Origin: a virus
DNA: 52,197 nucleotides
Reading direction: 5' to 3' (one strand)
IMG/VR virus record: IMGVR_UViG_3300028025_003950
Span: 1-52,197 of that record
A program made the position numbers and the translations under genes. Each line of letters starts with the position of its first letter. Within the stretch, counting starts at the first letter, position 1. Below are positions 30,587 to 38,107 of this stretch, in pieces. The notes under the pieces are model-generated. The model was not told the origin of the DNA. It did not search any database and saw only the letters and a list, made by a program, of their open reading frames with translations.

Positions 30587-31588
30587 ATGTCCGAGCTGAC
30601 TCCCTTCGATGAACCGAAGGAAGAGGAAGACCTCGAACCCGCACTTGATACTCCCTTAGACCTGCGCCCCGACCTAACGGCGATTGGCCTGGTCGAGATG
30701 GAGCGCGGCGTTGTCGAGGACACCTACGAGAACCGCCAAGTACTTCGCGGCGCGTTAATGAACTGGGACGCCGTCTATTCACAGACGGGTACCCCAACTG
30801 GACTTATTGCGGCTCGCTCGCAAGAACAATCTAAAGAACGGCGCGTTCTTTCCCTAACGGAAAAGAAGCCGCTGCTGACGGACCCACTTAACAACAACTC
30901 TGATTACATAACGGGCCTTGACCTGCTGGTCGACGAAACGGCGTGTCGTATTACACCACCTTGGGTAATCGGCGCGACTAAAGCGTGGCAAGCGGAACAA
31001 GCGGCTGGCGGCCCGAAGTCGGACAAGCGAGCGCCTGCCGCTCTGCCTCACCGTTGTCGGACGGTAAAAATTGACGGCTTGCGCTGCATGCTCTGGTCAT
31101 CGGGACGGTTGAAGGATGACGGCTTGTGCCGCGTCCACCTCCGCACCCAACGGAAGCCTGGCGAGGATGTCGAACGCGCTCGCAGGAAGTTAATGCAATC
31201 TGCACCTTACGCAGTTGATGTGATGGAAGAGCTTATGGAGAACGCGGTGTCAGAACCCGTGCGTCTCAAGGCGGCCTCCGAAATCCTTGACCGTGCTGGT
31301 GTGAAGGGCGGCTTCGAGTTCGATGTCAATGTAGAAGTGACGGATGGTCGTACCCCAGCTCAGATTGTGATGGAACGGCTTAACCGTTTGAAGCAAGGCG
31401 CGGAAAACACAGCTCAGCTCCTGGCGGCCACGACTTCCATACAAGATGCGGAAGTTATTGTTGACGCCGAGCTCCAGGAAGACGACGAACAAATTTTACC
31501 TGCGGCGAGCGCCGAGGTAAAAAATACAGGCGAAGACGAATCCGTCGAGTCCCAGGAGATAACAGCGGAGGAGCTCGAAGAGCTATGA
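30587..31588 (+). CDS. Terminase small-subunit-like DNA-binding protein
   Basis: 333 aa. The middle holds a Cys/His knuckle (HRCRTVKIDGLRC, then GLCRVHLR). Residues about 200-270 (VMEELMENAVSEPVRLKAAS, EILDRAGVKGG) match the helical C-terminal part of phage small terminases and related packaging proteins. GAGGTAAAAAATG starts it. No large terminase follows in this window, so the assignment is tentative; it may be a general DNA-binding protein. Codons are GC-rich compared with the rest. Confidence 0.45.
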   Translation: MSELTPFDEPKEEEDLEPALDTPLDLRPDLTAIGLVEMERGVVEDTYENRQVLRGALMNWDAVYSQTGTPTGLIAARSQEQSKERRVLSLTEKKPLLTDPLNNNSDYITGLDLLVDETACRITPPWVIGATKAWQAEQAAGGPKSDKRAPAALPHRCRTVKIDGLRCMLWSSGRLKDDGLCRVHLRTQRKPGEDVERARRKLMQSAPYAVDVMEELMENAVSEPVRLKAASEILDRAGVKGGFEFDVNVEVTDGRTPAQIVMERLNRLKQGAENTAQLLAATTSIQDAEVIVDAELQEDDEQILPAASAEVKNTGEDESVESQEITAEELEEL

Positions 31589-31794
31589 TGACGGTAGAAC
31601 AACTTATCGAAGAGGCTGCACAACTTGCGGCGCGGTTGCAGTCGGACATCATTGAATGCCGAACCCGTGACGAACACATCCGCGTAACGGCACGGGCGAA
31701 TGAAGCGGCGAATCTGCTCAACGGCTTGAAGGTGTTGCAACTAGAGGCAACGGAACCAGTCCGCAACATAAGCGGCATGGGATTTATAGATTAA
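31585..31794 (+). CDS. Small helical protein
   Basis: 69 aa, helical (VEQLIEEAAQLAARLQSDII). It overlaps the previous stop (ATGATG). Its TAA lies inside the left arm of the long palindrome. Function unknown. Confidence 0.55.
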   Translation: MMTVEQLIEEAAQLAARLQSDIIECRTRDEHIRVTARANEAANLLNGLKVLQLEATEPVRNISGMGFID

Positions 31795-31834
31795 TTACAA
31801 ACTATGCTAATGCTTAGCATAGTTAGTAATTAAT
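31790..31834. repeat. 45-bp palindrome (21-bp arms, 3-nt loop)
   Basis: ATTAATTAC (31790-31798) pairs with GTAATTAAT (31826-31834), and AACTATGCTAA (31800-31810) pairs with TTAGCATAGTT (31814-31824). The only mismatch is A31799/A31825, and the loop is TGC. No T-tract follows, so it is not a typical terminator. Possible recombination, resolution or replication site. Confidence 0.8.
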
Positions 31835-31862
31835 GGTTTGTCAAGCGGCAAGGAGATACGGC

Positions 31863-31940
31863 GTGCCTAAGTCAAACGGCAAGTGTGACCAAGAGGAAGA
31901 CCCAACGGATTGGGTAGACAGAATGGATGACATGCTCTGA
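31863..31940 (+). CDS. Acidic micropeptide
   Basis: 25 aa from GTG with AAGGAG 8 nt upstream; acidic (QEEDPTDWVDRMDDML). The stop overlaps the next start (TGATG). It may be a coupling leader for the zinc-ribbon gene or a real microprotein. Confidence 0.4.
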   Translation: MPKSNGKCDQEEDPTDWVDRMDDML

Positions 31941-32068
31941 TGGAACAAGTACTAACGGATTGCTTCTGGTGCGGCGAGTCCTACGAACTCGGCGTGCACC
32001 AACGGTGCCCGAAATGTTCAACGGACATCAACAGCAAGGCTGCCGCAGCTGACGGCACATCCAAATAA
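31940..32068 (+). CDS. Zinc-ribbon microprotein
   Basis: 42 aa. DCFWCGES and QRCPKCST form a classic CxxC...CxxC ribbon. Coupled to the micropeptide by overlap. It reads into the first of the AAATAACTTT repeats at its stop codon. Function unknown. Confidence 0.6.
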   Translation: MEQVLTDCFWCGESYELGVHQRCPKCSTDINSKAAAADGTSK

Positions 32069-32514
32069 CTTTCCCTCAAGCGGCCTGGTCCCTAAAGTTC
32101 CTATCATAGAATCTGCCGTACAAGGTTAGAACTAAGTCTGTTCACTAACGGCCTGTGGATAACTCACGGCGGAGCGGCGAGCTCAGCTCGTTACCAAACA
32201 TCCAAATAACTTTTACCGCAGCGGCCAGCTCACCAGGTGGAACGGCCAGAGTTCAGAACACGTTCTGAAGTTGGCGGCCAGGTAGCCAGAAGCAAATAAC
32301 TTTAACGGCAAGCTCCAGAGCTACAGCTGTCTGGATGACGGTGAGTTGTTTGGATGTTGGACTCAGCGGCCCGCGTTTGCTGCTTGACAGGACTTGACAC
32401 GGTGAGTAGGATAGGTTTCTCAACACGGAGCGCCGAGAAACTGAAGAGCGGCTCGCCCGAGAAGCGAATAATTTTTAAATCACTGCAGCAGCTGGAAAGC
32501 TACCCGCCAGTAAC
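32069..32514. other. Repeat-rich non-coding region, candidate origin
   Basis: About 450 bp with no good gene. AAATAACTTT-type units occur at about 32063, 32203 and 32292, and a weaker one (GAATAATTTTTAAA) at about 32463. TTGGATGT-type units accompany them in both orientations (near 32056, 32190, 32350). TTCAGAAC-AC-GTTCTGAA (32252-32269) is a perfect palindrome. GCGGCC/GGCCAG blocks are repeated. Iterons plus palindromes fit a replication origin or a protein-binding array. Confidence 0.45.
32384..32480 (+). ncRNA. Candidate small RNA
   Basis: TTGACA (32384) - 17 bp - TAGGAT (32407) is a good promoter without a following gene. The transcript would begin near 32419. GTTTCTC and GAGAAAC flank 32414-32440, and AGCGGCTCGCCCGAG precedes a T-rich ATAATTTTTAAAT stretch. 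Inferred from structure only. Confidence 0.3.
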
Positions 32515-32543
32515 TTGACAACGGGTACCCTTCGCTCTATGAT
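32515..32543 (+). promoter_or_regulatory. Consensus sigma70-type promoter, leaderless
   Basis: TTGACA (32515-32520), 17-bp spacer, TATGAT (32538-32543); the ATG of the next gene begins 7 nt after the -10 box. The predicted transcription start falls on the A of ATG. Confidence 0.8.
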
Positions 32544-32549
32544 AAAAAC

Positions 32550-32858
32550 ATGATTGAATTATTAATACTCTGGAACGTAGCGGCGGCTCGAGCTGACCAT
32601 GGGTCGGAAGACACTGACGCGACGACGGGTGTCATCGTTGTCTGGGCACTGCTACAGATTTTGCTGTGGCCGATATCGATGTGGCTTCTGTTGTGGAAAC
32701 GGTTCGGAGTTGAGTGGGGCTGGGCCCTGGGCATCACCAGTACATTCACATCCCTGGGAGTCTTCATAGCTCAAGACAGCTTCTACTTAGTTGTTGGGAT
32801 GTTGGCGTCAGTGGTGGCCTTTAGCCTCATCGCAAAAGAAGTCGTGTCGGATAGTTGA
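32550..32858 (+). CDS. Polytopic membrane protein
   Basis: 102 aa with about four hydrophobic segments (IELLILWNVAAA, VIVVWALLQILLWPISMWLL, WALGITSTFTSLGVFIA, YLVVGMLASVVAFSLI). No ribosome site, leaderless from a consensus promoter. Unknown role; one segment may be a signal anchor. Confidence 0.6.
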   Translation: MIELLILWNVAAARADHGSEDTDATTGVIVVWALLQILLWPISMWLLLWKRFGVEWGWALGITSTFTSLGVFIAQDSFYLVVGMLASVVAFSLIAKEVVSDS

Positions 32859-32883
32859 CATTCATACATAAAGGTAATACAAT
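32855..32883 (+). promoter_or_regulatory. Consensus promoter with ACGAAAGG leader
   Basis: TTGACA - 17 bp - TACAAT, followed by TAATGACGAAAGGATTCC before the ATG at 32912. The spacer lacks the TGCAGGAAGG element. Confidence 0.75.
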
Positions 32884-32911
32884 AAAAAAATAATGACGAA
32901 AGGATTCCAAG

Positions 32912-33145
32912 ATGGAATTTAGAGAACTAATCCTTCTAGCAGGTGGCGTGAGCCTTGGCTTCGGACTCGGCCTGCTGGTATACGCAGTACACCGTATCCG
33001 TGAGACACGGCATGCACGCTGGTTCCGCAAGAGCGACAAGCGGTACGCAGACCTCATTGCAAAGATTAACCGTGATGAGAATGCAATGCGGGCACGGGTA
33101 GATGAGTTGACTTCACTTAAGGAGGAGTATTCAAATGTTAAGTAA
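32912..33145 (+). CDS. Membrane-anchored coiled-coil protein
   Basis: 77 aa. N-terminal helix LILLAGGVSLGFGLGLLVYAV, then a basic turn and a heptad-like helix (DLIAKINRDENAMRARVDEL). It resembles a small i-spanin or anchored scaffold, but identity is unproven. Ends inside the next gene. Confidence 0.55.
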   Translation: MEFRELILLAGGVSLGFGLGLLVYAVHRIRETRHARWFRKSDKRYADLIAKINRDENAMRARVDELTSLKEEYSNVK

Positions 33146-33326
33146 CGGCACGGTTGCTGAGATGGTAGCGCTACCCGACTGCGACTTCGGTTGCGGCGAG
33201 ACGGCACGCTATGACGCACAGACCAAGATGGGCCCGTGGGCCTATATGTGTCAGAGTTGTTTTGATGTCAACGGACCAGGCAAGCTTGGTATCGGCATCG
33301 GACAAGAGTTGAAGGTGGTGAAGTAA
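33135..33326 (+). CDS. Zinc-ribbon protein
   Basis: 63 aa. DCDFGCGETARYDAQTK, then GPWAYMCQSCFDVNG: a C-x4-C...C-x2-C ribbon of a type recurrent in actinophages. AAGGAGGAG precedes ATG. Followed by a coupled 39-aa gene. Function unknown. Confidence 0.65.
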   Translation: MLSNGTVAEMVALPDCDFGCGETARYDAQTKMGPWAYMCQSCFDVNGPGKLGIGIGQELKVVK

Positions 33327-33328
33327 AA

Positions 33329-33448
33329 ATGCGTGGATACGTTGAGTGGCTGGAGGACACGGCTCGGGATAAGCCCGAAGACTGGGAACCAACCGCAGAG
33401 GAGTTCACGGAAGCGATGCTTGAGAAAGCTGACGCAGCCAGGGACTAA
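33329..33448 (+). CDS. Acidic micropeptide
   Basis: 39 aa, acidic and helical (VEWLEDTARDKPEDWEPTAE). It begins two bases after the previous TAA (GAAGTAAAAATG). Function unknown. Confidence 0.5.
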   Translation: MRGYVEWLEDTARDKPEDWEPTAEEFTEAMLEKADAARD

Positions 33449-33461
33449 GTAAAAATTTAAC

Positions 33462-33509
33462 GGCTCGCCAATAAGCACCTGCAGCGATGGGACTTGGCGG
33501 GTCGTTTTT
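33462..33509 (+). terminator. Rho-independent terminator
   Basis: GGCTCGCCAA pairs with TTGGCGGGTC (two wobble pairs) around a 22-nt loop, followed by GTTTTTC. Confidence 0.75.
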
Positions 33510-33532
33510 CATTGACGGGGTAAAATTTTAAA

Positions 33533-33706
33533 ATGGACGAGAAGAAGCGGGAACGCGAGCGCATCAAGCGGATGACTAAAGGCGTGCCTGGAAATTATGT
33601 GCAGAACCAGAAGTTCCAGGTATTTGAAGACCGCCGCACAAAGCGGATGCGAACCAGGGAAGTAAAAAATCGCACAGCCATTGAGGAACAAACTCCAGAG
33701 GAGTAG
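33533..33706 (+). CDS. Small basic protein
   Basis: 57 aa, rich in Arg and Lys (EKKRERERIKRMTKG; RRTKRMRTREVKNR). It looks like a nucleic-acid-binding or assembly helper. No strong ribosome site: AAATTTTAAAATGG. Function unknown. Confidence 0.5.
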   Translation: MDEKKRERERIKRMTKGVPGNYVQNQKFQVFEDRRTKRMRTREVKNRTAIEEQTPEE

Positions 33707-33785
33707 TTCGTTCAGGTCAGCAGGTTTCCTGCACTAACTTCACAATAACTTTTCTTCTTTAATTCCAGGGCCCCCTGGACATCAA

Positions 33786-33864
33786 CGACACGCCGAATAA
33801 AACAAACTTGACTTGTTTGCAGGAAAATGTAATAATAGTTTCATCATCAACAAACGACGAAAGG
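33786..33864 (+). promoter_or_regulatory. Class-1 composite promoter with leader
   Basis: CGACACGCCGA (33786-33796), TTGACT (33808-33813), TGCAGGAA (33818-33825), AATAAT (33831-33836) and leader ACGACGAAAGG (33854-33864). All five parts recur at other promoters. Confidence 0.75.
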
Positions 33865-33871
33865 ATTCAAG

Positions 33872-33955
33872 ATGGATTGCAGTTGGTGCGGAGATGAAAT
33901 AGAACCAGGCATCTATGAGATTCATAAATGCTTAGAAGAAAACGACGAGGAGTAA
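33872..33955 (+). CDS. Zinc-binding micropeptide
   Basis: 27 aa: CSWCGDEIEPGIYEIHKC, with three cysteines and a histidine in ribbon spacing. Preceded by the conserved ACGACGAAAGG leader. Its TAA is followed directly by the next start (GAGTAAAAATG). Function unknown. Confidence 0.55.
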   Translation: MDCSWCGDEIEPGIYEIHKCLEENDEE

Positions 33956-33957
33956 AA

Positions 33958-34296
33958 ATGAAAGAAGCACTAGAAGTAGTTGCAGAAAGCGACTTGGAGT
34001 TCTATCTTGAAACTGCAAGTGGTATCGCATTCGACACTTGCCACAAAATCTATGTTCTTATGGATGACGAGCAAATGGCACTAATGCGCCAGTATGGATA
34101 CGACTCACTAATCAGTTCAGATGAAATGTCTGCCGAGCAAATGTATGAAACAGTTTCGCAGTGGTATGAAGACTCTTGCGGACTTCGATTCATTCAGGCA
34201 GTAGAAACAAATCACGAAAACCCAAACGAAGGCTTCACAGACATTGTTGCTCAAGGCGCAGACTGGGAAGACGAAGACGAAGATGGGCAGGAGTAA
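33958..34296 (+). CDS. Hypothetical acidic protein
   Basis: 112 aa. Helical (DDEQMALMRQYGYDSLI) with a strongly acidic C-terminus (DWEDEDEDGQE). Starts two bases after the previous stop. Function unknown. Confidence 0.6.
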   Translation: MKEALEVVAESDLEFYLETASGIAFDTCHKIYVLMDDEQMALMRQYGYDSLISSDEMSAEQMYETVSQWYEDSCGLRFIQAVETNHENPNEGFTDIVAQGADWEDEDEDGQE

Positions 34297-34298
34297 AA

Positions 34299-34457
34299 AT
34301 GGAAAAGTTTATTGTGAGGGCAACCCTCACTAAAGATTATGAAATTGAAGTCGAAGCAGAAGATGCAATGAAAGCCATTGAGTCTTTAGATGAGTGGATT
34401 GCAGATGACTTCGAGGACTTCGAGGTCGGCGCTCGCTGGGACTTTGAGGCAAAGTAA
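34299..34457 (+). CDS. Small beta/alpha protein, DpnD/PcfM-like
   Basis: 52 aa: EKFIVRATLTKDYEIEVEAE then DAMKAIESLDEWIADDF. The beta-strand/Ala-Glu-helix pattern is like the DpnD-PcfM type seen in small phage proteins. Similar short genes lie at 35321 and 41065. Function unknown. Confidence 0.5.
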   Translation: MEKFIVRATLTKDYEIEVEAEDAMKAIESLDEWIADDFEDFEVGARWDFEAK

Positions 34458-34546
34458 TGAGCAGACAATGTTGTGAGCACGACGCTCACGAAAACTATTG
34501 CGACTGCTGTATGAGTAGTTGCAATAACTGTTCAACTCTAGTATGA
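34457..34546 (+). CDS. Cys-rich micropeptide
   Basis: 29 aa with eight cysteines (QCCEHDAHENYCDCC, CNNC). The start overlaps the previous TAA (TAATG). Its 3' end contains the promoter of the next gene. Metal binding is likely; function unknown. Confidence 0.5.
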   Translation: MSRQCCEHDAHENYCDCCMSSCNNCSTLV

Positions 34547-34570
34547 TAAAAACACCCAAACGACGAAAGG
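34519..34570 (+). promoter_or_regulatory. Promoter with conserved leader
   Basis: TTGCAA (34519) - 17 bp - TATGAT (34542-34547), then leader ACGACGAAAGG (34560-34570) and ATG at 34578. The spacer lacks TGCAGGAAGG. Confidence 0.65.
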
Positions 34571-34577
34571 AAAACAA

Positions 34578-35318
34578 ATGCCAAACTGGGTATTCAACAG
34601 TGTAACTGTTACTGGAAAAGAAGAAGACCTCCGTAAGTTTATGGAGAAGGCTGGAAAGTCTTACACGACTTACTACAAAGGCGTGCGGACACAGAAGGAA
34701 GATGGCACTTGGACTTATGATGCCGAGGCTGTTGATGAGAAACTTCACGAAGCCCCTATTTCATTTATGAACTTTCATTCACCTGAAGATGTAGATGCTT
34801 ACTTCAGTGCGAGTGATTACAAGCCTGAAGGCTACGACAAGATGAGCACCGAGGAACGAATGGCACACGCTATGAAGTTCTCTAGCGACGGATGGTATGA
34901 CTGGAATGTCCGTGAGTGGGGGACGAAGTGGGATGCTTGTAATCCTGAAGTGACCAATGGCGACCCATCATCAGGCTCTCTTGGTTACCGCTTTGATACG
35001 GCTTGGTCTCCTGCTGAAGGTGCGTATCGCAAGATGGTCGAGCAACACCCTGAACTTGAGTTCGAGTTCTACTGCGAAGAAGAACAAGGCTGGGGCGTGG
35101 AGTTTGCTGGCGAGAACGGCGAGTTCTCTATGACTAAGGAGTGGGACATACCGAACTCACATCAGGACTATTTAGACCTTGATTGGGAGTGCCGTGCTTG
35201 TGAATACTTCTCAGACTCAGGCGACCAAGACGACCTTTACGACGACTGCCCCGACAACAAGAAGGCAACGGAAGAAGCCGTCCAACAGATGGAGGACATC
35301 TCGGAGTTGATTGGGTAA
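34578..35318 (+). CDS. DUF1281/YubB-like protein
   Basis: 246 aa starting MPNWVFNSVTVTGKEEDLRK, the typical start of the DUF1281 (YubB, ferredoxin-like) family, with SFMNFHSPED and WDACNPEV in the body. Members occur on plasmids and in phages; their role is not known. A C-terminal Asp/Glu-rich stretch follows. Preceded by the ACGACGAAAGG leader. Confidence 0.75.
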   Translation: MPNWVFNSVTVTGKEEDLRKFMEKAGKSYTTYYKGVRTQKEDGTWTYDAEAVDEKLHEAPISFMNFHSPEDVDAYFSASDYKPEGYDKMSTEERMAHAMKFSSDGWYDWNVREWGTKWDACNPEVTNGDPSSGSLGYRFDTAWSPAEGAYRKMVEQHPELEFEFYCEEEQGWGVEFAGENGEFSMTKEWDIPNSHQDYLDLDWECRACEYFSDSGDQDDLYDDCPDNKKATEEAVQQMEDISELIG

Positions 35319-35320
35319 AA

Positions 35321-35458
35321 ATGAAATACCAAATGACCAAGACCGAAACTTATTACATTGAGGCAGGCTCGGAGCAGGAGGCATACGACCTCCTCAATGA
35401 ACTGGACAACGGCTCGGCAAGCCGAGTGGATGTGGAAGCCAAAGAACTAACGGAGTAA
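35321..35458 (+). CDS. Small beta/alpha protein, paralogue of 34299
   Basis: 45 aa: KYQMTKTETYYIEAGSEQEA, then a helix (YDLLNELDNG). Same fold pattern as the genes at 34299 and 41065. Starts two bases after the previous stop. Function unknown. Confidence 0.5.
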   Translation: MKYQMTKTETYYIEAGSEQEAYDLLNELDNGSASRVDVEAKELTE

Positions 35459-35472
35459 AACTCACGGTGTGG

Positions 35473-35499
35473 AGGAGGGGGCGAGAGCCCCCTTCTTTA
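35473..35499 (+). terminator. Rho-independent terminator
   Basis: GGGGGC-GAGA-GCCCCC followed by TTCTTT. Ends the DUF1281 operon. Confidence 0.8.
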
Positions 35500-35549
35500 C
35501 GGCGAGCGCAGGTAAAAAACAGATACACTAGGAACGGAAGGAGATTCAA

Positions 35550-35819
35550 ATGACCGAAGTAAAAAATACACAAGAGGTAGTCCGTAAGCTGAACTACTTT
35601 GCTGAAGACGGTAACTACGGTAACGCTGATGGCCTCACCATTATGGAGACCACACATTGGGACGACATCGACTGGGCAATCATTGAGAGCGCTTCGGATT
35701 GGGCACGTCCTGAGGTTGCTCGTGTTCTAACAGAGTCTTATGAACCTGGCGCAGATGAAGCTGCGCTTCGTGCCAAACTTGACGCCCTGGGTGTAGACCT
35801 GACAGAGTTCGAGAAGTAA
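35550..35819 (+). CDS. Hypothetical protein
   Basis: 89 aa, acidic. VRKLNYFAEDGNYGNADG, then two helices ending LDALGVDLTEFEK. CGGAAGGAG precedes ATG. Codon 4-6 carry the GTAAAAAAT element. Function unknown. Confidence 0.6.
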   Translation: MTEVKNTQEVVRKLNYFAEDGNYGNADGLTIMETTHWDDIDWAIIESASDWARPEVARVLTESYEPGADEAALRAKLDALGVDLTEFEK

Positions 35820-35822
35820 AAA

Positions 35823-35853
35823 ACTTCGGTAGGTTTCTTCGTCGTTTCCTACC
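35823..35853. repeat. Hairpin TTCGGTAGG / CCTACCGAA
   Basis: A perfect 9-bp stem whose loop (TTTCTTCGTCGTTT) contains part of the reverse complement of the ACGACGAAAGG leader. No T-tail follows. It could act as a terminator-like or RNA-interaction element for the 35550 gene. Confidence 0.5.
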
Positions 35854-35903
35854 GAACACCGACCTGAGCATGTCGAGACAAAAAGGCTCACTTTTCATTT
35901 CTG

Positions 35904-36001
35904 CGACACGCCGAAAAAGATTTTTGCAAATGGACTTGACAAGTGCAGAAAGATGATGCAATACTTATCTCAATGCCAAGACAGGCAGAAACGACGAAAG
36001 G
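35904..36001 (+). promoter_or_regulatory. Class-1 composite promoter with leader
   Basis: CGACACGCCGA (35904-35914), TTGACA (35936-35941), TGCAGAAAG in the spacer (diverged TGCAGGAAGG), CAATAC -10 region, leader ACGACGAAAGG (35991-36001), ATG at 36012. Confidence 0.75.
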
Positions 36002-36011
36002 ACAAACCCAA

Positions 36012-36464
36012 ATGGGAGATAGAGCAGTAGCAGGTTTCAAGGCAAAGTCTGAAACACCAACAATCTTTTTGTATCAGCATTGGTCTGGCGAAGGACAAAA
36101 TCGCTGGTTCGCTGAGGCACTAGAGGCAGCACGACCACGCTGGTCTGACGACTCTTATGCAACACGCATTATGATTTCGCAGTTAGTTGGAGACCAATGG
36201 AATAGCGAAACTGGATTTGGTTTGTATGTAGGTGGCACTTCACATGGTGCTGACTACCACTACATCTTGATTGCAGATTTCGAAAAGCAAATGGTTCTCA
36301 TCGCTGAGAACGATAACTCAGACAATGTAGTTGCAGAAATCAGCTTCGACGATTACATCTCTAACTATGAGGTGCTCGTGCCGAACTCAACAATGGAAAT
36401 AAATCAAAAGAAGCATGAGGAGTTCATCGCTAAGTATCCTGAACTTGCAGGTGCTTTCTCGTAA
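36012..36464 (+). CDS. Conserved phage hypothetical protein
   Basis: 150 aa beginning MGDRAVAGFKAKSETPTIFL, with QHWSGEGQ, DDSYATRIMISQLV and GFGLYVGG. This text resembles a family of unknown function that I have seen in phages and bacterial islands. Chosen start follows the ACGACGAAAGG leader; upstream in-frame ATGs do not. Confidence 0.65.
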   Translation: MGDRAVAGFKAKSETPTIFLYQHWSGEGQNRWFAEALEAARPRWSDDSYATRIMISQLVGDQWNSETGFGLYVGGTSHGADYHYILIADFEKQMVLIAENDNSDNVVAEISFDDYISNYEVLVPNSTMEINQKKHEEFIAKYPELAGAFS

Positions 36465-36496
36465 TCAAATTGTTATCTAGAGGGGGGTGTTTGGAT

Positions 36497-36526
36497 TTGA
36501 CATCTTCCTGCACTCTCCTCTATGAT
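36497..36526 (+). promoter_or_regulatory. Class-1 promoter, reversed spacer element
   Basis: TTGACA (36497-36502), TTCCTGCA (36505-36512, the element in reverse orientation), TATGAT (36521-36526). The leader before ATG reads CCCGAAAGGAAACAAG. Confidence 0.7.
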
Positions 36527-36580
36527 AAATCTATAACTAAATAAGTCCTAGCAGACACCCATAACCCGAAAGGAAACAAG

Positions 36581-37033
36581 ATGCTAGATGCAACAAAAGA
36601 TGTGCAAGGGATTGCACTTTATGCGGAGTTCCGCAAACCTGGGGCGATGATGCAAATCATCATCACACCTGATGGCTATGCAGTAGATGGCAAGGAAGTT
36701 CCTGCCTCTTTGTATCGTCGAGTCACTACCCCACTTACTCCAAAGAAACAATGGAGAAGTTCAAACCTTTCATGGCGTTCGATTACTGACCTAAATGGTG
36801 AGGCGCTCGCAAATGCTATGAAAGATAATTTCACAGAGAAAAGATTGAGTTTTGCAGTTCAGTTGTTCGATGGCATCAAAAATGGTGGCTGGCTAATGAC
36901 TAAAGAACCAATCCTCGTCGAGACTTCCAAAAAAGATTTGGACGATGTGAAACTTGGAAAGACACCCAACAAGATGCTTTATCGCATCAACCAAACTAAA
37001 ACAGCACTTGGCTTTCCTGCCGAGATTGCATAA
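36581..37033 (+). CDS. Hypothetical protein
   Basis: 150 aa, beta-rich at the N-terminus (GIALYAEFRKPGAMMQIIIT) and basic in the middle. CGAAAGGAAAC precedes ATG. It is immediately upstream of the AAA+ ATPase gene, so may act with it. No family is recognised. Confidence 0.6.
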   Translation: MLDATKDVQGIALYAEFRKPGAMMQIIITPDGYAVDGKEVPASLYRRVTTPLTPKKQWRSSNLSWRSITDLNGEALANAMKDNFTEKRLSFAVQLFDGIKNGGWLMTKEPILVETSKKDLDDVKLGKTPNKMLYRINQTKTALGFPAEIA

Positions 37034-37049
37034 CAGGGAGAAGTAAAAA

Positions 37050-38084
37050 ATGGAAACTCTAAAAGAACGCTACGCCGAGATTGGCGCAGGATTTTGGGAC
37101 ACAGTAATAGATGTTGTCTCGCAGGTTGCAAATGAAGATGCTTCGGTGCAACTCAATGCAAAGGTGACTCCAACTGGTCGCTATGTTGCTCGTGCATCAG
37201 GTGCAGAGCGTGCGCCTCGTAAGCGTGCAATAGATAACGCAGTTGCAGTTGAAAACATGGAAGGTGAAGAGGCTTACCTTCGTCCAAATGGCACTAAGTA
37301 TTTTGGTCGCAAGTGGGGCGTTCACTCAGATGTTCTGACTCTTCGCAAGGCTCGTGAAGCAACTGCAAAGGTGTTCGCAGGTTCTGCGGGCTCTCCAATG
37401 TTTGCACTTTTGTATGGCGCTCCAGGTTGCGGTAAAACTGCACTTGTAGAGGCTGCTTATTCAGATGTCTACACCTTGATGGGAACTGGCGATACAGAAG
37501 TTGCCGACATGATTGGTGGTTATGTTCAGACACCTGCTGGTGGTTTCGAGTGGGTTGATGGCGACTTGGTAAAAGCTGCCGAAACTGGTGGCGTGTATTT
37601 CATTGACGAGATTGGTTTGATTGACCCTAAGGTTCTTTCAATCGTCTACGGACTAATGGACGGACGCCGTGAACTTACAATCACAGCGAACCCTGAACGA
37701 GGAACTATCAAGGCTCACCCTGAGTTCTTTGTAGTCGCTGCAACTAACCCAAACGCACCTGGAGTTCGTTTGTCCGAGGCTCTGCTATCTCGTTTCACCT
37801 TGCAGGTTGAAATGACTACCGATTGGGCGCTCGCTCGAAAGATGGGCGTTCCTACTGCACTCGTCACAGTTGCTCAAAACTTGGCAAAGAAACAACTTGC
37901 AAGAGAAGTTTCTTGGTCTCCTCAGTTCCGTGAACTAATTGCTTTCCGTGACATCGCAGAAACTTTTGGAACTGACTTTGCTATTGCAAACCTTCTCGCT
38001 GCTTCGCCTGAGTTAGACCGCCCGATTGTGGCAGATGTCTTGACTCGTGCGTATGCCACCGAGTGCAAGCCAGCGAAAATCTAA
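37050..38084 (+). CDS. MoxR/CobS-like AAA+ ATPase
   Basis: 344 aa. Walker A GAPGCGKT (123-130), Walker B VYFIDEI (182-188), sensor-1 AATNPN (230-235) and an arginine-finger region (LLSRFT near 246-251), as in AAA_5/MoxR proteins and CobS. These act with VWA partners to remodel proteins or insert metals. The next gene encodes a VWA protein. The 110-residue N-terminus has no recognised domain. Confidence 0.85.
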   Translation: METLKERYAEIGAGFWDTVIDVVSQVANEDASVQLNAKVTPTGRYVARASGAERAPRKRAIDNAVAVENMEGEEAYLRPNGTKYFGRKWGVHSDVLTLRKAREATAKVFAGSAGSPMFALLYGAPGCGKTALVEAAYSDVYTLMGTGDTEVADMIGGYVQTPAGGFEWVDGDLVKAAETGGVYFIDEIGLIDPKVLSIVYGLMDGRRELTITANPERGTIKAHPEFFVVAATNPNAPGVRLSEALLSRFTLQVEMTTDWALARKMGVPTALVTVAQNLAKKQLAREVSWSPQFRELIAFRDIAETFGTDFAIANLLAASPELDRPIVADVLTRAYATECKPAKI

Positions 38085-38107
38085 CCTTCCCTGTTTAGGT
38101 TTTCGTT

